This document shows positions 25,000 to 35,714 of a DNA stretch of 64,000 bases, piece after piece (position 1 is the first letter of the stretch; every line of letters starts with the position of its first letter). Made by a program: the position numbers and the translations under genes. The notes beneath the pieces are model-generated. The model saw only the letters and a list, made by a program, of their open reading frames with translations. It did not search any database and was not told the DNA's origin. The stretch is from NCBI GenBank assembly GCA_003169845.1, contig PNAG01000028.1:83490-147489 (forward strand), written 5' to 3'. This stretch comes from Candidatus Dormiibacterota bacterium (lineage in GTDB: Bacteria > Chloroflexota > Dormibacteria > Dormibacterales > Dormibacteraceae).

Positions 25000-25716
25000 T
25001 TTTCGCCCTGCGCGTGCCCGGCGTGATTTAGATCGTCCCGGAGACGATTCCCACGGTGCCCATCGCCAGGCTCCTGTAGGTTACGTTCGACCATCCGGCT
25101 GCTTTTGCCATCGCGCGAAGCTCTTCGAGCGTGCGGTATGAGTCGATGGTGTCGCTGAGGTACCGGTAGGCAGCAAGTTGCCCCGTCAGGGCGCCGCCGA
25201 CGGCCGGCAGCACAGTCCGCAAGTACATCCGGTAGGCACCACCGGCCAGGTTCTTCGGCGGGCGGACGAACTCCAGCACGACCGACCGGCCGCCGGGCTT
25301 TACGACCCGCCCCATCTCGCGGAGCCCCCGGACAGGGTCGGCCAGGTTGCGCAGCCCGAACGCGATGGTCGCCGCGTCGAAGCCTGCGTCGTCGAACGGC
25401 AGGTTCAATGCGTCGCCTTCCAGGAACTGGATGCCAGGATGGTCGCGCCGGGCGATCTCGAGCATCTGCGGGCTGAAGTCGAGGCCGACGACCCGCCCGC
25501 CGCTGCCGGCGACCCGTGCCAGCGCGGCAGCCAACTTGCCCGATCCACACGCCACGTCCAGCGCCGAGCCGCCCGGCGCCAGGGCGGCGGCCTGAGCCGC
25601 TTTCCTTCGCCAGCCACCGTCAGTGCCGCCCGACAGCACTGTGTTGACCAGGTCATAGCGGCGGGCGATGCGGTCGAACATTGCGCGCACCGCCTGGGGG
25701 TCGCGTTCGCTGATTC

Positions 25717-26921
<1,205 letters not shown>

Positions 26922-26925
<4 letters not shown>

Positions 26926-27719
26926 TTTTTGACTCGCTTGGACAGGAAGGTCTGGACTCCCTCGGCGAACTCGGAACTCGCCGCCTGCGCCTCCTGCAGG
27001 TAAGACTCGAATTCGAGGGCTTCCTCGTAGCTCGATTCCAGAGCGTGGTTGACCGCGCGCTTGGCCGCTGCCATGGCCTGCCTCGGCTGCGCCGCGAGGT
27101 GGCCTGCCAGCTCGCGAACCTCGGCTTCGAGCTTGTCGGCCGCCACCAGGCGATTGATCACGCCGAGCCGGTGGGCGTCGGTCGCCGAAAGGGGCTTGCC
27201 GCTGAAGAACATCTCGTACGCGACGCCCGTGCCCGCCAGCCTGGGCAGCAGCCAGCTCACGCCACCGTCAGGCGCAAGCCCGATGTTGACGAAGGCTTCG
27301 AGGATGTATGCCTCGGGCGTCGCGATCCGGATGTCGCACGCCAGCGCGTAGCTGGCGCCGATTCCCACCGCCGGGCCGTTCATTGCAGCGATCACCGGCT
27401 TGGGCATGGTGCGCAGCCTGATGAGCATCGGCATGTACTCGTTGCGCAGCACGTTGCCGACGTCCTCCGGAGTGCGCATTCCGCCATCTCCGCCCTGGGC
27501 CATCTCCGTAACGTCGGCGCCCGAGCAAAACGCGCGACCTGACCCCGTGAGGACGACGACCCGCACGGATTCGTCGCGCTCGGCCTGCTTGATCGCGTCC
27601 CCGAGCTGGCGGCGTGTGATGGCGCCGATCGCGTTCATCTTTTCCGGCCGGTTGAGCCGGATCCAGCCAACTGCGCCTTCCGTCTCGACTCTGACTTGGC
27701 GCTCGACTTCAGCTGCCAT
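26922..27719 (-). CDS. enoyl-CoA hydratase/isomerase, PaaG-like
   Basis: A 265-aa crotonase-fold enzyme with FCSGADVTEMAQGG and AMNGPAVGIGASYALACD oxyanion-hole segments. In the FVNIGLAPDGGVSWLLPRL segment, Asp replaces the second catalytic Glu, as in PaaG-type isomerases, so isomerisation or ring rearrangement is more likely than hydration. It is translationally coupled to the thiolase downstream and 23 nt from a second crotonase gene upstream. The start is ATG 27719. Confidence 0.9.
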
Positions 27720-27742
27720 CTATACGTTCATCTTCCTTGCGT

Positions 27743-28516
27743 TCATCTTCCTTTGAATACGCCCTTTCGTTTCTCGAGGAAGGCGTGCATTCCTTCCTTC
27801 TGGTCCTCGGTCGAAAACAGGAAGTAGAAGCTCTTGCGCTCCCCGGCCAAGCCTTCCGACAGCGGCGACTCGAATGCCTTGAGCACCGCTTCCTTGGCCA
27901 TGCGCAGGGCAAGTGGAGGCTTTTCGGCCAGGTGCCGAGCGGTGCGCCTGGCGATCTCGACGGTCATCTCGGCCGGCACCACCTTGTTGACCAGCCCCAG
28001 CTCGTAGGCGCGCTCGGCGGTCACGGGGGCGCCGGTGAGCATCACTTCCATGGCCACGTACTTGCCGACCGTGCGCGGCCATCGCTGCGTGCCGCCGGCG
28101 CCGGGAATGATCCCGAGGTTGATCTCCGGCTGGCCGAGGCGCGCCGTGTCGCCGGCGATGATCAGGTCGCACATCAGGGCGAGCTCGCAGCCGCCGCCCA
28201 GCGCGTAACCGTTGACCGCGGCGACCAGGGGCTTGGCGAAGGCGGCGATCCCGGCCCAGCGTCCGGTCTGGTCGCGCCGCAGCTGGTCGACGGCCGTGCG
28301 GTCGGCCATGTCGCTGATGTCGGCCCCCGCCGCGAACACTTTCGGTCCGCCCGTGAGCACGACCGCACGCACCGTTTCGTCGGCGTCCAGCTCGCCCAGC
28401 GCCACGTTGACCTCGCGGATCAGGTCAGGGCTGAGCGCGTTCAGCACCTTCGGCCGGTTCAGCGTCACTGTGGCGATCGGGGCCTCGATCTCGACGAGAA
28501 TGTGCTCGTAAGCCAC
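27743..28516 (-). CDS. enoyl-CoA hydratase
   Basis: A 257-aa canonical crotonase. It has VFAAGADISDMADR, NGYALGGGCELALMCD with the first catalytic Glu, and GQPEINLGIIPGAGGTQRWPR with the second. Both glutamates support syn-hydration of trans-2-enoyl-CoA. The C-terminal FESPLSEGLAGERKSFYFLF and EGMHAFLEKRK region is typical of short-chain hydratases. It is the first gene of the crotonase-crotonase-thiolase-menG set and divergent from moaA, 20 nt apart. Confidence 0.94.
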   Translation of the reverse strand: MAYEHILVEIEAPIATVTLNRPKVLNALSPDLIREVNVALGELDADETVRAVVLTGGPKVFAAGADISDMADRTAVDQLRRDQTGRWAGIAAFAKPLVAAVNGYALGGGCELALMCDLIIAGDTARLGQPEINLGIIPGAGGTQRWPRTVGKYVAMEVMLTGAPVTAERAYELGLVNKVVPAEMTVEIARRTARHLAEKPPLALRMAKEAVLKAFESPLSEGLAGERKSFYFLFSTEDQKEGMHAFLEKRKGVFKGR

Positions 28517-28536
28517 CGCAGCCTATCATCCGTCAT

Positions 28537-29535
28537 ATGGGTTCGGGCACGCTGAGAGACTCCTTCGGCCGGGTCGCGGACGACCTCCGGATCTCGATCA
28601 CAGACCGCTGCAACTTCCGCTGCATCTACTGCATGCCCGCGGAGGGGCTCAAGTGGCTGAAGCGCGACGACATACTCCGGTTCGAGGAGATCGTGCGACT
28701 GGCGCGGATCTTCGTGGAGCGGTATGGCGTCCGGACGATCCGGATCACGGGCGGAGAGCCCCTCGTTCGCATCAAGGTCGAAGAGCTCATCGGTTTGATC
28801 AACGCGATCGACCCCACCCTCGACATCACGATGACCACCAACGGGGTGCTGCTTCGCGACAAGGCCCTCTTGTTGAAGGAGGCGGGACTGAAGCGCATCA
28901 ACATCTCGCTGGACACGCTGAGCATGGAGCGCTTCCACGAGATCGCCCGGAGCGACCAGTTCAGCCGCACGATGGACGGGATCCAGGCTGCTCGCGAGGC
29001 GGGCCTGTGGCCGATCAAGCTGAACATGGTCGTCATGAAGGGGCACAACGACGACGAGGTCGTCGACTTTGCCCGGCTCGCCCGCGACGAGGGCTACGAG
29101 GTCCGCTTCATCGAGTTCATGCCGCTCGACGGGGACGGCATCTGGACCAACGAGCAGGTCGTACCGAGCCGGCGCATCCAGGAGCAGATCGAGGACCTCT
29201 TCCCGCTGGTGCCGGTCACCGACCCAAGGCCCGGACCGGCCACCCGGTTCAAGTTCGCGGACGGCTCACCGGGCGGCGTCGGCTTCATCTCCTCGGTCAG
29301 CCAGGCCTTCTGCACCGCGTGCAACCGCATCCGGCTCACAGCCGAGGGCGGCCTCCGCACCTGCCTCTTCTCCCTGAACGAGACCCCACTGCGCGACCTC
29401 ATGCGCTCAGGCGTATCCGATGACCACCTCGGCAGCGTGATCGAGACCGCGATCTGGCGCAAAGAGGAAGGCCACCTGATCAACCAGCCGGGTTTCATCA
29501 AGCCGGCGAAATCGATGTCCCAGATCGGCGGCTGA
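28537..29535 (+). CDS. moaA: GTP 3',8-cyclase (MoaA)
   Basis: A radical-SAM enzyme for the first step of molybdopterin synthesis. The SAM [4Fe-4S] cluster is bound by Cys25, Cys29 and Cys32 (CNFRCIYC). The second, substrate-binding cluster is in AFCTACNRIRLTAEGGLRTC near the C-terminus. The chain ends in Gly-Gly, as functional MoaA does. At 332 aa it is the usual length. It is the only molybdenum-cofactor gene in the window and would support the hcrCAB enzyme. It is followed 8 nt later by xseA. Confidence 0.96.
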   Translation: MGSGTLRDSFGRVADDLRISITDRCNFRCIYCMPAEGLKWLKRDDILRFEEIVRLARIFVERYGVRTIRITGGEPLVRIKVEELIGLINAIDPTLDITMTTNGVLLRDKALLLKEAGLKRINISLDTLSMERFHEIARSDQFSRTMDGIQAAREAGLWPIKLNMVVMKGHNDDEVVDFARLARDEGYEVRFIEFMPLDGDGIWTNEQVVPSRRIQEQIEDLFPLVPVTDPRPGPATRFKFADGSPGGVGFISSVSQAFCTACNRIRLTAEGGLRTCLFSLNETPLRDLMRSGVSDDHLGSVIETAIWRKEEGHLINQPGFIKPAKSMSQIGG

Positions 29536-29543
29536 TCGACCTG

Positions 29544-30893
29544 GTGCTTCGACCCGAAGAAGGTCCGCGTCCTTACACCGTCACGGAGCTCGCCAACGAG
29601 ATCAGGCGCGAGCTGCGCCCGCTCACCGCGCTGCTGCTGAAAGGCGAGGTCAGCGGCATGAAACGTGGGCCGTCGGGGCATTTCAACTTCTCCATCCAGG
29701 ATGGCGTGAGCCGGCTGGATGCCGTGCTCTTCGCGGACGACGCGCGACGCGTAACGACTCTCCCGGAGGACGGACAGGTCTTCATCTTTCGGGGCCGGAT
29801 CGACTTCTTCGGCAAGACGGGGAGGCTCAGCTTCATCGTCGACCAGGTCGAGTTCGACGACGTCGGCAAGCTGCGGGCGCGGCTCGAGGAGCTGAAGCGC
29901 CGGCTTGACGCCGAGGGCGCGTTCGCCGCGGCTCGCAAGCGCCGGCTCCCGTTCCTGCCGCGGGCGATCGCGCTGCTCACCTCGCCCACCGGCGCCGTCA
30001 TCCACGACCTGCAGGAGACGATCTGGGAGCGCTACCCGAACATGGGAATCGTCGTCTACCCGGTGCAGGTGCAGGGCGCGGCCGCGCCCATGAGCGTCGC
30101 GCGCGCGCTCAGGCGCTGCAACCAGGAGGACCTGGCGGACGTGATCGTGCTCGCTCGCGGAGGCGGGAGCTTCGAAGAGCTCTACGCCTTCAACACGGAG
30201 ATCGTGGCGCGGGCGATCCTCGAATCCCGCCTCCCGGTGGTCACCGCGCTCGGCCACACCTCGGACCGCACCGTGGCTGACCTCGTGGGTGACGCCGAGT
30301 GCCGGACTCCGACCGAGGCGGGTGCGCGCGTGGTGCCGAAGAAGTCGGATGTGCTGGCCCAGCTGCGCGACCGAGGCCGCCGCCTCGACCGCGAGATCGC
30401 ACAGCGCCTCGCACGCGAGACCGAGCGGCTCGCGAACAAGAAGCAGCGAATGGTCCAACTGCTCCCCGCGCTGGTGCGTCACCGCGTCGAGCGCCTCGCC
30501 CGCGCCGCCGCAGAGCTCAAGCGGCTGAGCCCGCTCGCGCAGGTGGCACGCCGCGAGGACGGACTGCGAGAGCGTGCGCGACGCCTCAACGTCTCCGCCG
30601 CGGCCCGGCTGAGCCGCAGCCGCAACGCGCTCGCCGCACGGCGCGCCACCGAGCGCCTGGATCGTGCGCTCACCGAACGGTTCGCAGCCGCGACAAGGGG
30701 GCTCGACCACCGGCGGCAGCGCCTGGTCGCGTTGAGCCCGGACGGCGTGCTCTCGCGCGGCTACAGCATCACGCAGGACGCCGAGTCCGGTGCCGTCCTC
30801 CGCAGCTCGGACGGGACAGCCGTCAACCGCAGGGTGCGCATCCGGCTGGGAGCCGGGAGGCTCGGAGCCAAGGTCGACGAAGTGGAGTCATGA
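29544..30893 (+). CDS. xseA: exodeoxyribonuclease VII large subunit
   Basis: A 449-aa catalytic subunit of a single-strand-specific nuclease. The N-terminal OB-fold (YTVTELANEIRRELRP, VKGEVSG-like LLKGEVSGMKRGPSGH) precedes the nuclease core TSPTGAVIHDL, LARGGGSFEELYAFN and TALGHTSDRTVADLVGDAECRTPTEA. A long coiled-coil and a closing strand DGVLSRGYSITQ follow. The start is GTG 29544. The stop overlaps the xseB start by 4 nt (ATGA), the standard arrangement for the two subunits. Confidence 0.96.
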   Translation: MLRPEEGPRPYTVTELANEIRRELRPLTALLLKGEVSGMKRGPSGHFNFSIQDGVSRLDAVLFADDARRVTTLPEDGQVFIFRGRIDFFGKTGRLSFIVDQVEFDDVGKLRARLEELKRRLDAEGAFAAARKRRLPFLPRAIALLTSPTGAVIHDLQETIWERYPNMGIVVYPVQVQGAAAPMSVARALRRCNQEDLADVIVLARGGGSFEELYAFNTEIVARAILESRLPVVTALGHTSDRTVADLVGDAECRTPTEAGARVVPKKSDVLAQLRDRGRRLDREIAQRLARETERLANKKQRMVQLLPALVRHRVERLARAAAELKRLSPLAQVARREDGLRERARRLNVSAAARLSRSRNALAARRATERLDRALTERFAAATRGLDHRRQRLVALSPDGVLSRGYSITQDAESGAVLRSSDGTAVNRRVRIRLGAGRLGAKVDEVES

Positions 30894-31093
30894 GCGACGA
30901 GCTGACCTACGAGCAGGCGCTGGAAAAGCTGGACGAGAAGCTCAAGCTCCTCGAAGACGGGGAGCTCGGTCTCGAGGACGCGCTCAAGGCGGTCGATGAG
31001 GCTCGAATCTACCTCAAAGTGTGCACGGACCGCCTCGAGGTGGCCCGGAAGAAGATCGAGATCAGGGCCGAGCCGGAAACAGCTCCCGAGTAG
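30890..31093 (+). CDS. xseB: exodeoxyribonuclease VII small subunit
   Basis: A 67-aa helical-hairpin subunit that wraps the XseA coiled coil. It opens with LTYEQALEKLDEKLKLLEDG, and GLEDALKAVDEA and a basic-acidic second helix follow; this is the classical XseB pattern. ATG 30890 overlaps the xseA stop. It is convergent with the PRC-barrel gene, with directly abutting stop codons. Confidence 0.95.
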   Translation: MSDELTYEQALEKLDEKLKLLEDGELGLEDALKAVDEARIYLKVCTDRLEVARKKIEIRAEPETAPE

Positions 31094-31738
31094 CTAGGGC
31101 TCGGCATCGACGAACGGCTTCAGGTTCTCGATGTCGGATTCATCAAGGCGAGCGAACAGCGCCATGTCGTCCGCCCGTTCGATGGACGAGATCGGCAGCA
31201 CAACATCCCGCCTGAAGAAGCCCTCTGGCCTGATCACGACCGCGGCCAGCTTTCCCTGGTCGAACAGGACATCGCGAACAGTGCCGAGGCGGTGCCCGGT
31301 GGTGCCGAGCATCACGTTTTCGCCGCTCTCGATCTCGATCTCGCCAGCCGGTTTGTTCGCGATCTCTTCTGCCTTCGGCAATCCGAGGCCACCGCCGATG
31401 AGCTCGCCGGTTTCGACGACCGCGTCCTCAGGCGACAGGGGCTCGCGACGATAGCTGAGGTAAAGCGGCTGCTTGCGAATGTCGGCGCCTGACAGCGAGA
31501 GCCGGACGAGGTCGTGGGTGGCGGACTCCACGGCGGTGATCGGAATGACCACCTCGTCGGTCGTAAAGAGCTTCTCGGCTGAAAGTAGTCGCCCAGCGAG
31601 TGTCGCCTCGTCCTTCACCACCAGCGCCCGCGCCTCGAACCCTTTCTCGTCGACGATCACGCTGACCACGGTTCCGGCCTTCTGGCCGTCACTGTCGACG
31701 ACAGCCGCGCCGAGGTGGAAGTCGGAGAGCTCAGGCAT
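31094..31738 (-). CDS. protein with two PRC-barrel-like domains
   Basis: A 214-aa protein with two related beta-barrel halves: LGAAVVDSDGQKAGTVVSVIVD at the N-terminus and VMLGTTGHRLGTVRDVLFD in the second half, each followed by a VVIPI/VVLPI strand. PRC barrels occur in RimM and photosynthetic reaction-centre H subunits and often mediate protein or RNA contacts. It has no signal peptide or membrane helix. It lies downstream of the large membrane/HEAT/cNMP gene's 3' end. Function unknown. Confidence 0.75.
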   Translation of the reverse strand: MPELSDFHLGAAVVDSDGQKAGTVVSVIVDEKGFEARALVVKDEATLAGRLLSAEKLFTTDEVVIPITAVESATHDLVRLSLSGADIRKQPLYLSYRREPLSPEDAVVETGELIGGGLGLPKAEEIANKPAGEIEIESGENVMLGTTGHRLGTVRDVLFDQGKLAAVVIRPEGFFRRDVVLPISSIERADDMALFARLDESDIENLKPFVDAEP

Positions 31739-31755
31739 CGAATTGATTATCGGGA

Positions 31756-34700
31756 TTATCCGACCGTGGCTGGAAGGTCATCCGCGGTCGCCGACTCCAA
31801 CTGCTCGTTCATCATGCGGAGTCGCTGGCTGAGGTTCTTGACGAACTCGAGCAGCACCTCGGGGTGCTCGTGGACGATCGCCTGCATCCGGTCGCGTCTC
31901 AGAACGCGCACGGTCGTGCTCTGGGTCGCCTCGGCGCTGGCAGAGCGCGGCTGGTCGTCGAAGACCGACATCTCCCCCACCACCTTGCTGGGCCCGTGCC
32001 TGGCGAGGGTGACCTCGTGGCCGTCATGGTCGAGGTGAATCCGGACCTCGCCCTCGAGCACCACGTACAGCTCAGCGCCGACCTCGCCCTTCCTGAAGAT
32101 CGACTCGCCCTTCACGTAGTGCCGGGTCACCATCAACCGGTCGATGCTCGCCAGCTGTTCGAGGGTGAGCGTGCTGAAGAGCGGCACGCGCTTGAGGGCG
32201 ATCAGCTCTTTCATCTGATCGCCCGGTCCGCGAGAAGCCGCGCCGGCGGTCTCCTTGACCCACTTGTCGTGATGGTTCGCGAGGGCTTCGAGCTCTGCAT
32301 TGGTGAGGGGGCGAGCCGAGCCAGAGTCCAGCGACTCTGGGTCGAGCAGCTGCGCCAGCGGCCCGGCGAGCCAGCCCGGGCCGAAGTTTATCAACGTTTC
32401 CAGCGCCTCCACCCTCGCCTGCACCTCATCTGACATGAGGCCACGTTCGACAGTCGCGAATCCCCGTTTCCCGTGGAGCGCTCTCATCGCTGAGAGCCCT
32501 GAGTCGATGCCCTTGCGGGCGTAGTCGTCGAGACCGATCCGCAGCAGCGCGTAGCCGGCAGCTTCGCCTCCCTCCTGCTGCGATGCCGCCCGGGCAACCC
32601 GCGCGGACAAGCGGGCCAGGTGCAGCGCGTCGGCAAGGTGGGACTCGAGGTGGCCGCGCGCTTGCCGGAACAGCTCCGGGCGGCCGCTGCGGATGAGGGC
32701 CTCGATGACTGCGGCCGCGGCCTGGTCCTGCGCCGCGAGCAGCGGCAGAGTGAGCGCCAGAGCGTCCGGCGATTGGGCCGCCATGGCTTCCGCTGCGAGG
32801 CGCCGGACATCGCGGTCACCGCTCGCCAGGCCGTCGGCCAGCGCCTCCGCATAAGCCTGGTGCTGGTCCACGGGTGGAGTCCACCTGACCGCCTGCCGCA
32901 GCGCCTCGCGCCGAACCTCGATGTCGTCGTCGCGCAGGCACGCGATCAACGGGTCGGCTATCCCCGTCACATCGCCCTTCATCTTGGCGAAGCTGCGGAT
33001 CGACTCCAGCCGCACACGCGCATCGCGATCGCGCATCGCCGTGACGATCGTTTCGTGGTCTCCGACGAAGGAGGCCGCCCACACCGCCGCCGCACGATCC
33101 TCCGTCAGGCTCGATTGCCAGAGCGCACGCAGAAGCCCATCCGAGCGTTCCCACCTGCGGTTTGAGCCGGCGACCGCCGCTGCCGCGCGCACCCAGCCGT
33201 CGGTGTCGCTCGCGGCCGATTCCAACTGCTCGAGGGTGATGCTGGCGGGCGCCGCCATCTGGAGCGCGAGGCGGCGCACGATTGGATCGTCTGCCGTCAG
33301 GAGGTCGGGCAGCAGCGCCGCAAACGCCTCTGGCGACGCTTTGCCGAGCGCCGCGGTCGCAAACTGGCGGACCTTGTCGTCACCGGCGCGAATGTAGCCC
33401 TGCAGCTCGGCAACTTGCTCCGGGCTAGACCGCCCGAGGGCTTGCTGGAAGTCCGCGAGGCTCAAGGCGTGGGTGCGCAGGCGATCGTAAATGGCGGTGA
33501 CGTAGAGGCTCCGAACCCATAGCGCGGCAAGGATGAAGAGAATCCCGATCACGACTCCGAGCATGGCCACGGTCTCGACGCTTGCGGCGATCGTCCGCTG
33601 AACCACGAGCAGGCCCACGCCGGTCACCACCGCCGCCCCCGGCAGCACTCCGTTGTCGAGCAGCAGCTTCAGCTTGGGGCCGACCTGCGCCGGCAGGGCG
33701 CTGCCGAGGACGTTTTCGACCGGGTCGTCGAGCCCCGTCTGCAAACCATTCCGCACGACGAAGAGGAAGAGCGCCGTCGACAGCACGGGGGCGATCGCCA
33801 CCGCCGTGAAGCCGATCAGGGTGAACATCGGAAGCGCCATCAGTGCGTTCTTGACGCCGAGCTTGTTGAGGACCCAGGGCGTCACGAACAGGCTCACGAC
33901 AAGCTGCACCAAGTAGCTCACGAGCCACGCGTTGCCGATCAGGATCGTCAGCGACTGCAGGTTGTTGTGCGTGGCCTGGACGAACAGCACGGCCACCAGG
34001 TAATCGCCGATGCGGCTGGCCACCTGGAGGGCGAGCGCGAGCAGAATCAATGCGAGGACGAGGCGGCTGCCGGTCACGTAGCGAAACGCTGCTTTCAGCC
34101 CGGTCAGCACACCGTGCTTCTTGAGGGCGGCCTCGTGGTCGGCGAGGAACTCGTCGGTGTCGTCAACGAAGGCGGGGCGGAAGAGCGTTCGCTCGAGGCT
34201 GCGCGACATGATCGCCGCGGCGATCGATCCGAACGCCCAGACGAAGATCAGGGGCTCGGTCGCGTAGACGGCCACGATCGTCGTCGTCACCCCGGCGAGG
34301 ATGTACCCGATGCTCGAACCCGCCGCGATGACGGGGAAGATTCGCTTGCCCTCCAGCACGTTGAAGTGCTGGCTGACGAAGCTCCAGAACGTGAGCATCA
34401 CGAGCTCGAATGCGACCGAGTAGACGACGTAGGCCGCAAAGGCCACTGCCGAGTCCTCGCGGATGACGTAGGCGGCATACACGGCAATCGCCGCGACCGC
34501 GTTCGCACCCAGGGTGATCCGGAACGAGCGCCCGACACCGTACCGTCGGGTCACCACGCCCTGGAGCGCGATCATGGGCCAGCCGGCGAGCGCAAGGACG
34601 ATGAAGAACAGCGGATAAGCCTGCGGCCCAGCCTTGTTGAGGAAGATGGATTGCGCCGCGCTGAACGCGGTGTACAACGCCCAGCCGAGGACGATGGCGA

Positions 34701-34806
34701 AACCGGCCACCTGCAGGGTGCGGTTGAGCTCTGTGCGGCGCACGTGCAGGAACTTCGCCAGCAGAGGCGACATCGCGGCAGGCCGCACGAAGCCCTGGAC
34801 CTGCAT
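31756..34806 (-). CDS. ATP/ADP-carrier-like membrane protein with HEAT repeats and cyclic-nucleotide-binding domain
   Basis: A 1016-aa protein in three parts. About residues 1-430 hold roughly a dozen transmembrane helices resembling the Npt1/Npt2 nucleotide-transporter or MFS group. About 440-840 are alpha-helical HEAT-like repeats (for example RDRDARVRLESIRSFAKMKG and LRDDDIEVRREALRQAV). About 870-1016 are a CRP-like cyclic-nucleotide domain (GESIFRKGEVGAELYVVLEGEV, VGEMSVFDDQPRSASAEA). ATG 34806 shares one base with the htpX stop, so the two are translationally coupled; ATG 34773 is an alternative. Transport and ligand control are inferred from domains only. Confidence 0.85.
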   Translation of the reverse strand: MQVQGFVRPAAMSPLLAKFLHVRRTELNRTLQVAGFAIVLGWALYTAFSAAQSIFLNKAGPQAYPLFFIVLALAGWPMIALQGVVTRRYGVGRSFRITLGANAVAAIAVYAAYVIREDSAVAFAAYVVYSVAFELVMLTFWSFVSQHFNVLEGKRIFPVIAAGSSIGYILAGVTTTIVAVYATEPLIFVWAFGSIAAAIMSRSLERTLFRPAFVDDTDEFLADHEAALKKHGVLTGLKAAFRYVTGSRLVLALILLALALQVASRIGDYLVAVLFVQATHNNLQSLTILIGNAWLVSYLVQLVVSLFVTPWVLNKLGVKNALMALPMFTLIGFTAVAIAPVLSTALFLFVVRNGLQTGLDDPVENVLGSALPAQVGPKLKLLLDNGVLPGAAVVTGVGLLVVQRTIAASVETVAMLGVVIGILFILAALWVRSLYVTAIYDRLRTHALSLADFQQALGRSSPEQVAELQGYIRAGDDKVRQFATAALGKASPEAFAALLPDLLTADDPIVRRLALQMAAPASITLEQLESAASDTDGWVRAAAAVAGSNRRWERSDGLLRALWQSSLTEDRAAAVWAASFVGDHETIVTAMRDRDARVRLESIRSFAKMKGDVTGIADPLIACLRDDDIEVRREALRQAVRWTPPVDQHQAYAEALADGLASGDRDVRRLAAEAMAAQSPDALALTLPLLAAQDQAAAAVIEALIRSGRPELFRQARGHLESHLADALHLARLSARVARAASQQEGGEAAGYALLRIGLDDYARKGIDSGLSAMRALHGKRGFATVERGLMSDEVQARVEALETLINFGPGWLAGPLAQLLDPESLDSGSARPLTNAELEALANHHDKWVKETAGAASRGPGDQMKELIALKRVPLFSTLTLEQLASIDRLMVTRHYVKGESIFRKGEVGAELYVVLEGEVRIHLDHDGHEVTLARHGPSKVVGEMSVFDDQPRSASAEATQSTTVRVLRRDRMQAIVHEHPEVLLEFVKNLSQRLRMMNEQLESATADDLPATVG

Positions 34807-35705
34807 CAGGTTTGCTGTACGGCTGCGATCCTTTCCAGCGCGGCGATCCGCTCTTCGATCGGCGGGTGACTGTCGAAGAGGTGGTTGAAGAAGCTGCCGT
34901 GGTGCTCCTTCGGGTTGTCGATGCACATCGCGGCGACCGCGTGGTTGAACTTCTCCATCGGCTTGTCGTTCTGCGCGATCTTCTTCAGGGCGCTCAGCAA
35001 GCCCTGCGGGTTACGGGTCAGCTCAACACCGCTGGCGTCGGCCAGCGATTCCCGCTGCCGCGACAGCGCCATCTGCATGATCGGTCCGACGATCACGGCG
35101 ATGAGGCCGAAGATGATGCCGATCGCGAGGACGACGAGAATCGCGCGTTCGTCCCGCGTCCTGATCCTGAACGCGCCCTGCCAGACGACGCTCGCGATGA
35201 GGGCCGCCATCCCGATCATCGTCGTGACGATCAGCAGCAACCGGACGTCGTAATTCTTGACGTGGCTCATCTCGTGGGCCAGGACGCCCTCGAGCTCTTC
35301 GCGGTTCATCATCTGCAGCAGGCCTATGGTCACCGTCACCGCGGCGTGCTGTGGATCACGTCCGGTGGCGAATGCATTGGGGCTCGGGTCGTCGACGATG
35401 TAGACCTTCGGCACCGGCACGCCGTCGCCGATGGCCAGCGTCTGGACAATGTTGTAGAGCTGCTGGTACTGCTGCGGGTCGGCCTCGTGCGCCCCAACCG
35501 CCGCCAGCACGGTCGCAGCGCCGAAGAAGTAGGAGAAGGCCGCGGCGGCGATGCCAAGCAGGCCGAGGATGATCGCTCCCGCGATCGCGGTGCTCAACCC
35601 GCCGCCAAACTCGCCGATGACAAATCCGGCCAGCAGCCAGACGAGGAGGAACAGCCCGATCAGGATGATGCTGTTCCGCTTGTTGTGCGCGATCTGGTGA
35701 TACAT
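34806..35705 (-). CDS. htpX: M48 family zinc metalloprotease (HtpX-like)
   Basis: A 299-aa membrane protease with two N-terminal transmembrane helices, the zinc motif HEMSH (His144, Glu145, His148), a further transmembrane pair, and the third-ligand region ESLADASGVELTRNPQGLLSALKKI. HtpX degrades damaged membrane proteins at the cytoplasmic face. Coupling to the downstream cyclic-nucleotide-domain membrane protein suggests a shared envelope-stress role (inference). The glycosyltransferase gene begins the same strand upstream, 9 nt before this gene. Confidence 0.94.
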   Translation of the reverse strand: MYHQIAHNKRNSIILIGLFLLVWLLAGFVIGEFGGGLSTAIAGAIILGLLGIAAAAFSYFFGAATVLAAVGAHEADPQQYQQLYNIVQTLAIGDGVPVPKVYIVDDPSPNAFATGRDPQHAAVTVTIGLLQMMNREELEGVLAHEMSHVKNYDVRLLLIVTTMIGMAALIASVVWQGAFRIRTRDERAILVVLAIGIIFGLIAVIVGPIMQMALSRQRESLADASGVELTRNPQGLLSALKKIAQNDKPMEKFNHAVAAMCIDNPKEHHGSFFNHLFDSHPPIEERIAALERIAAVQQT

Positions 35706-35714
35706 CTGGGTCCT

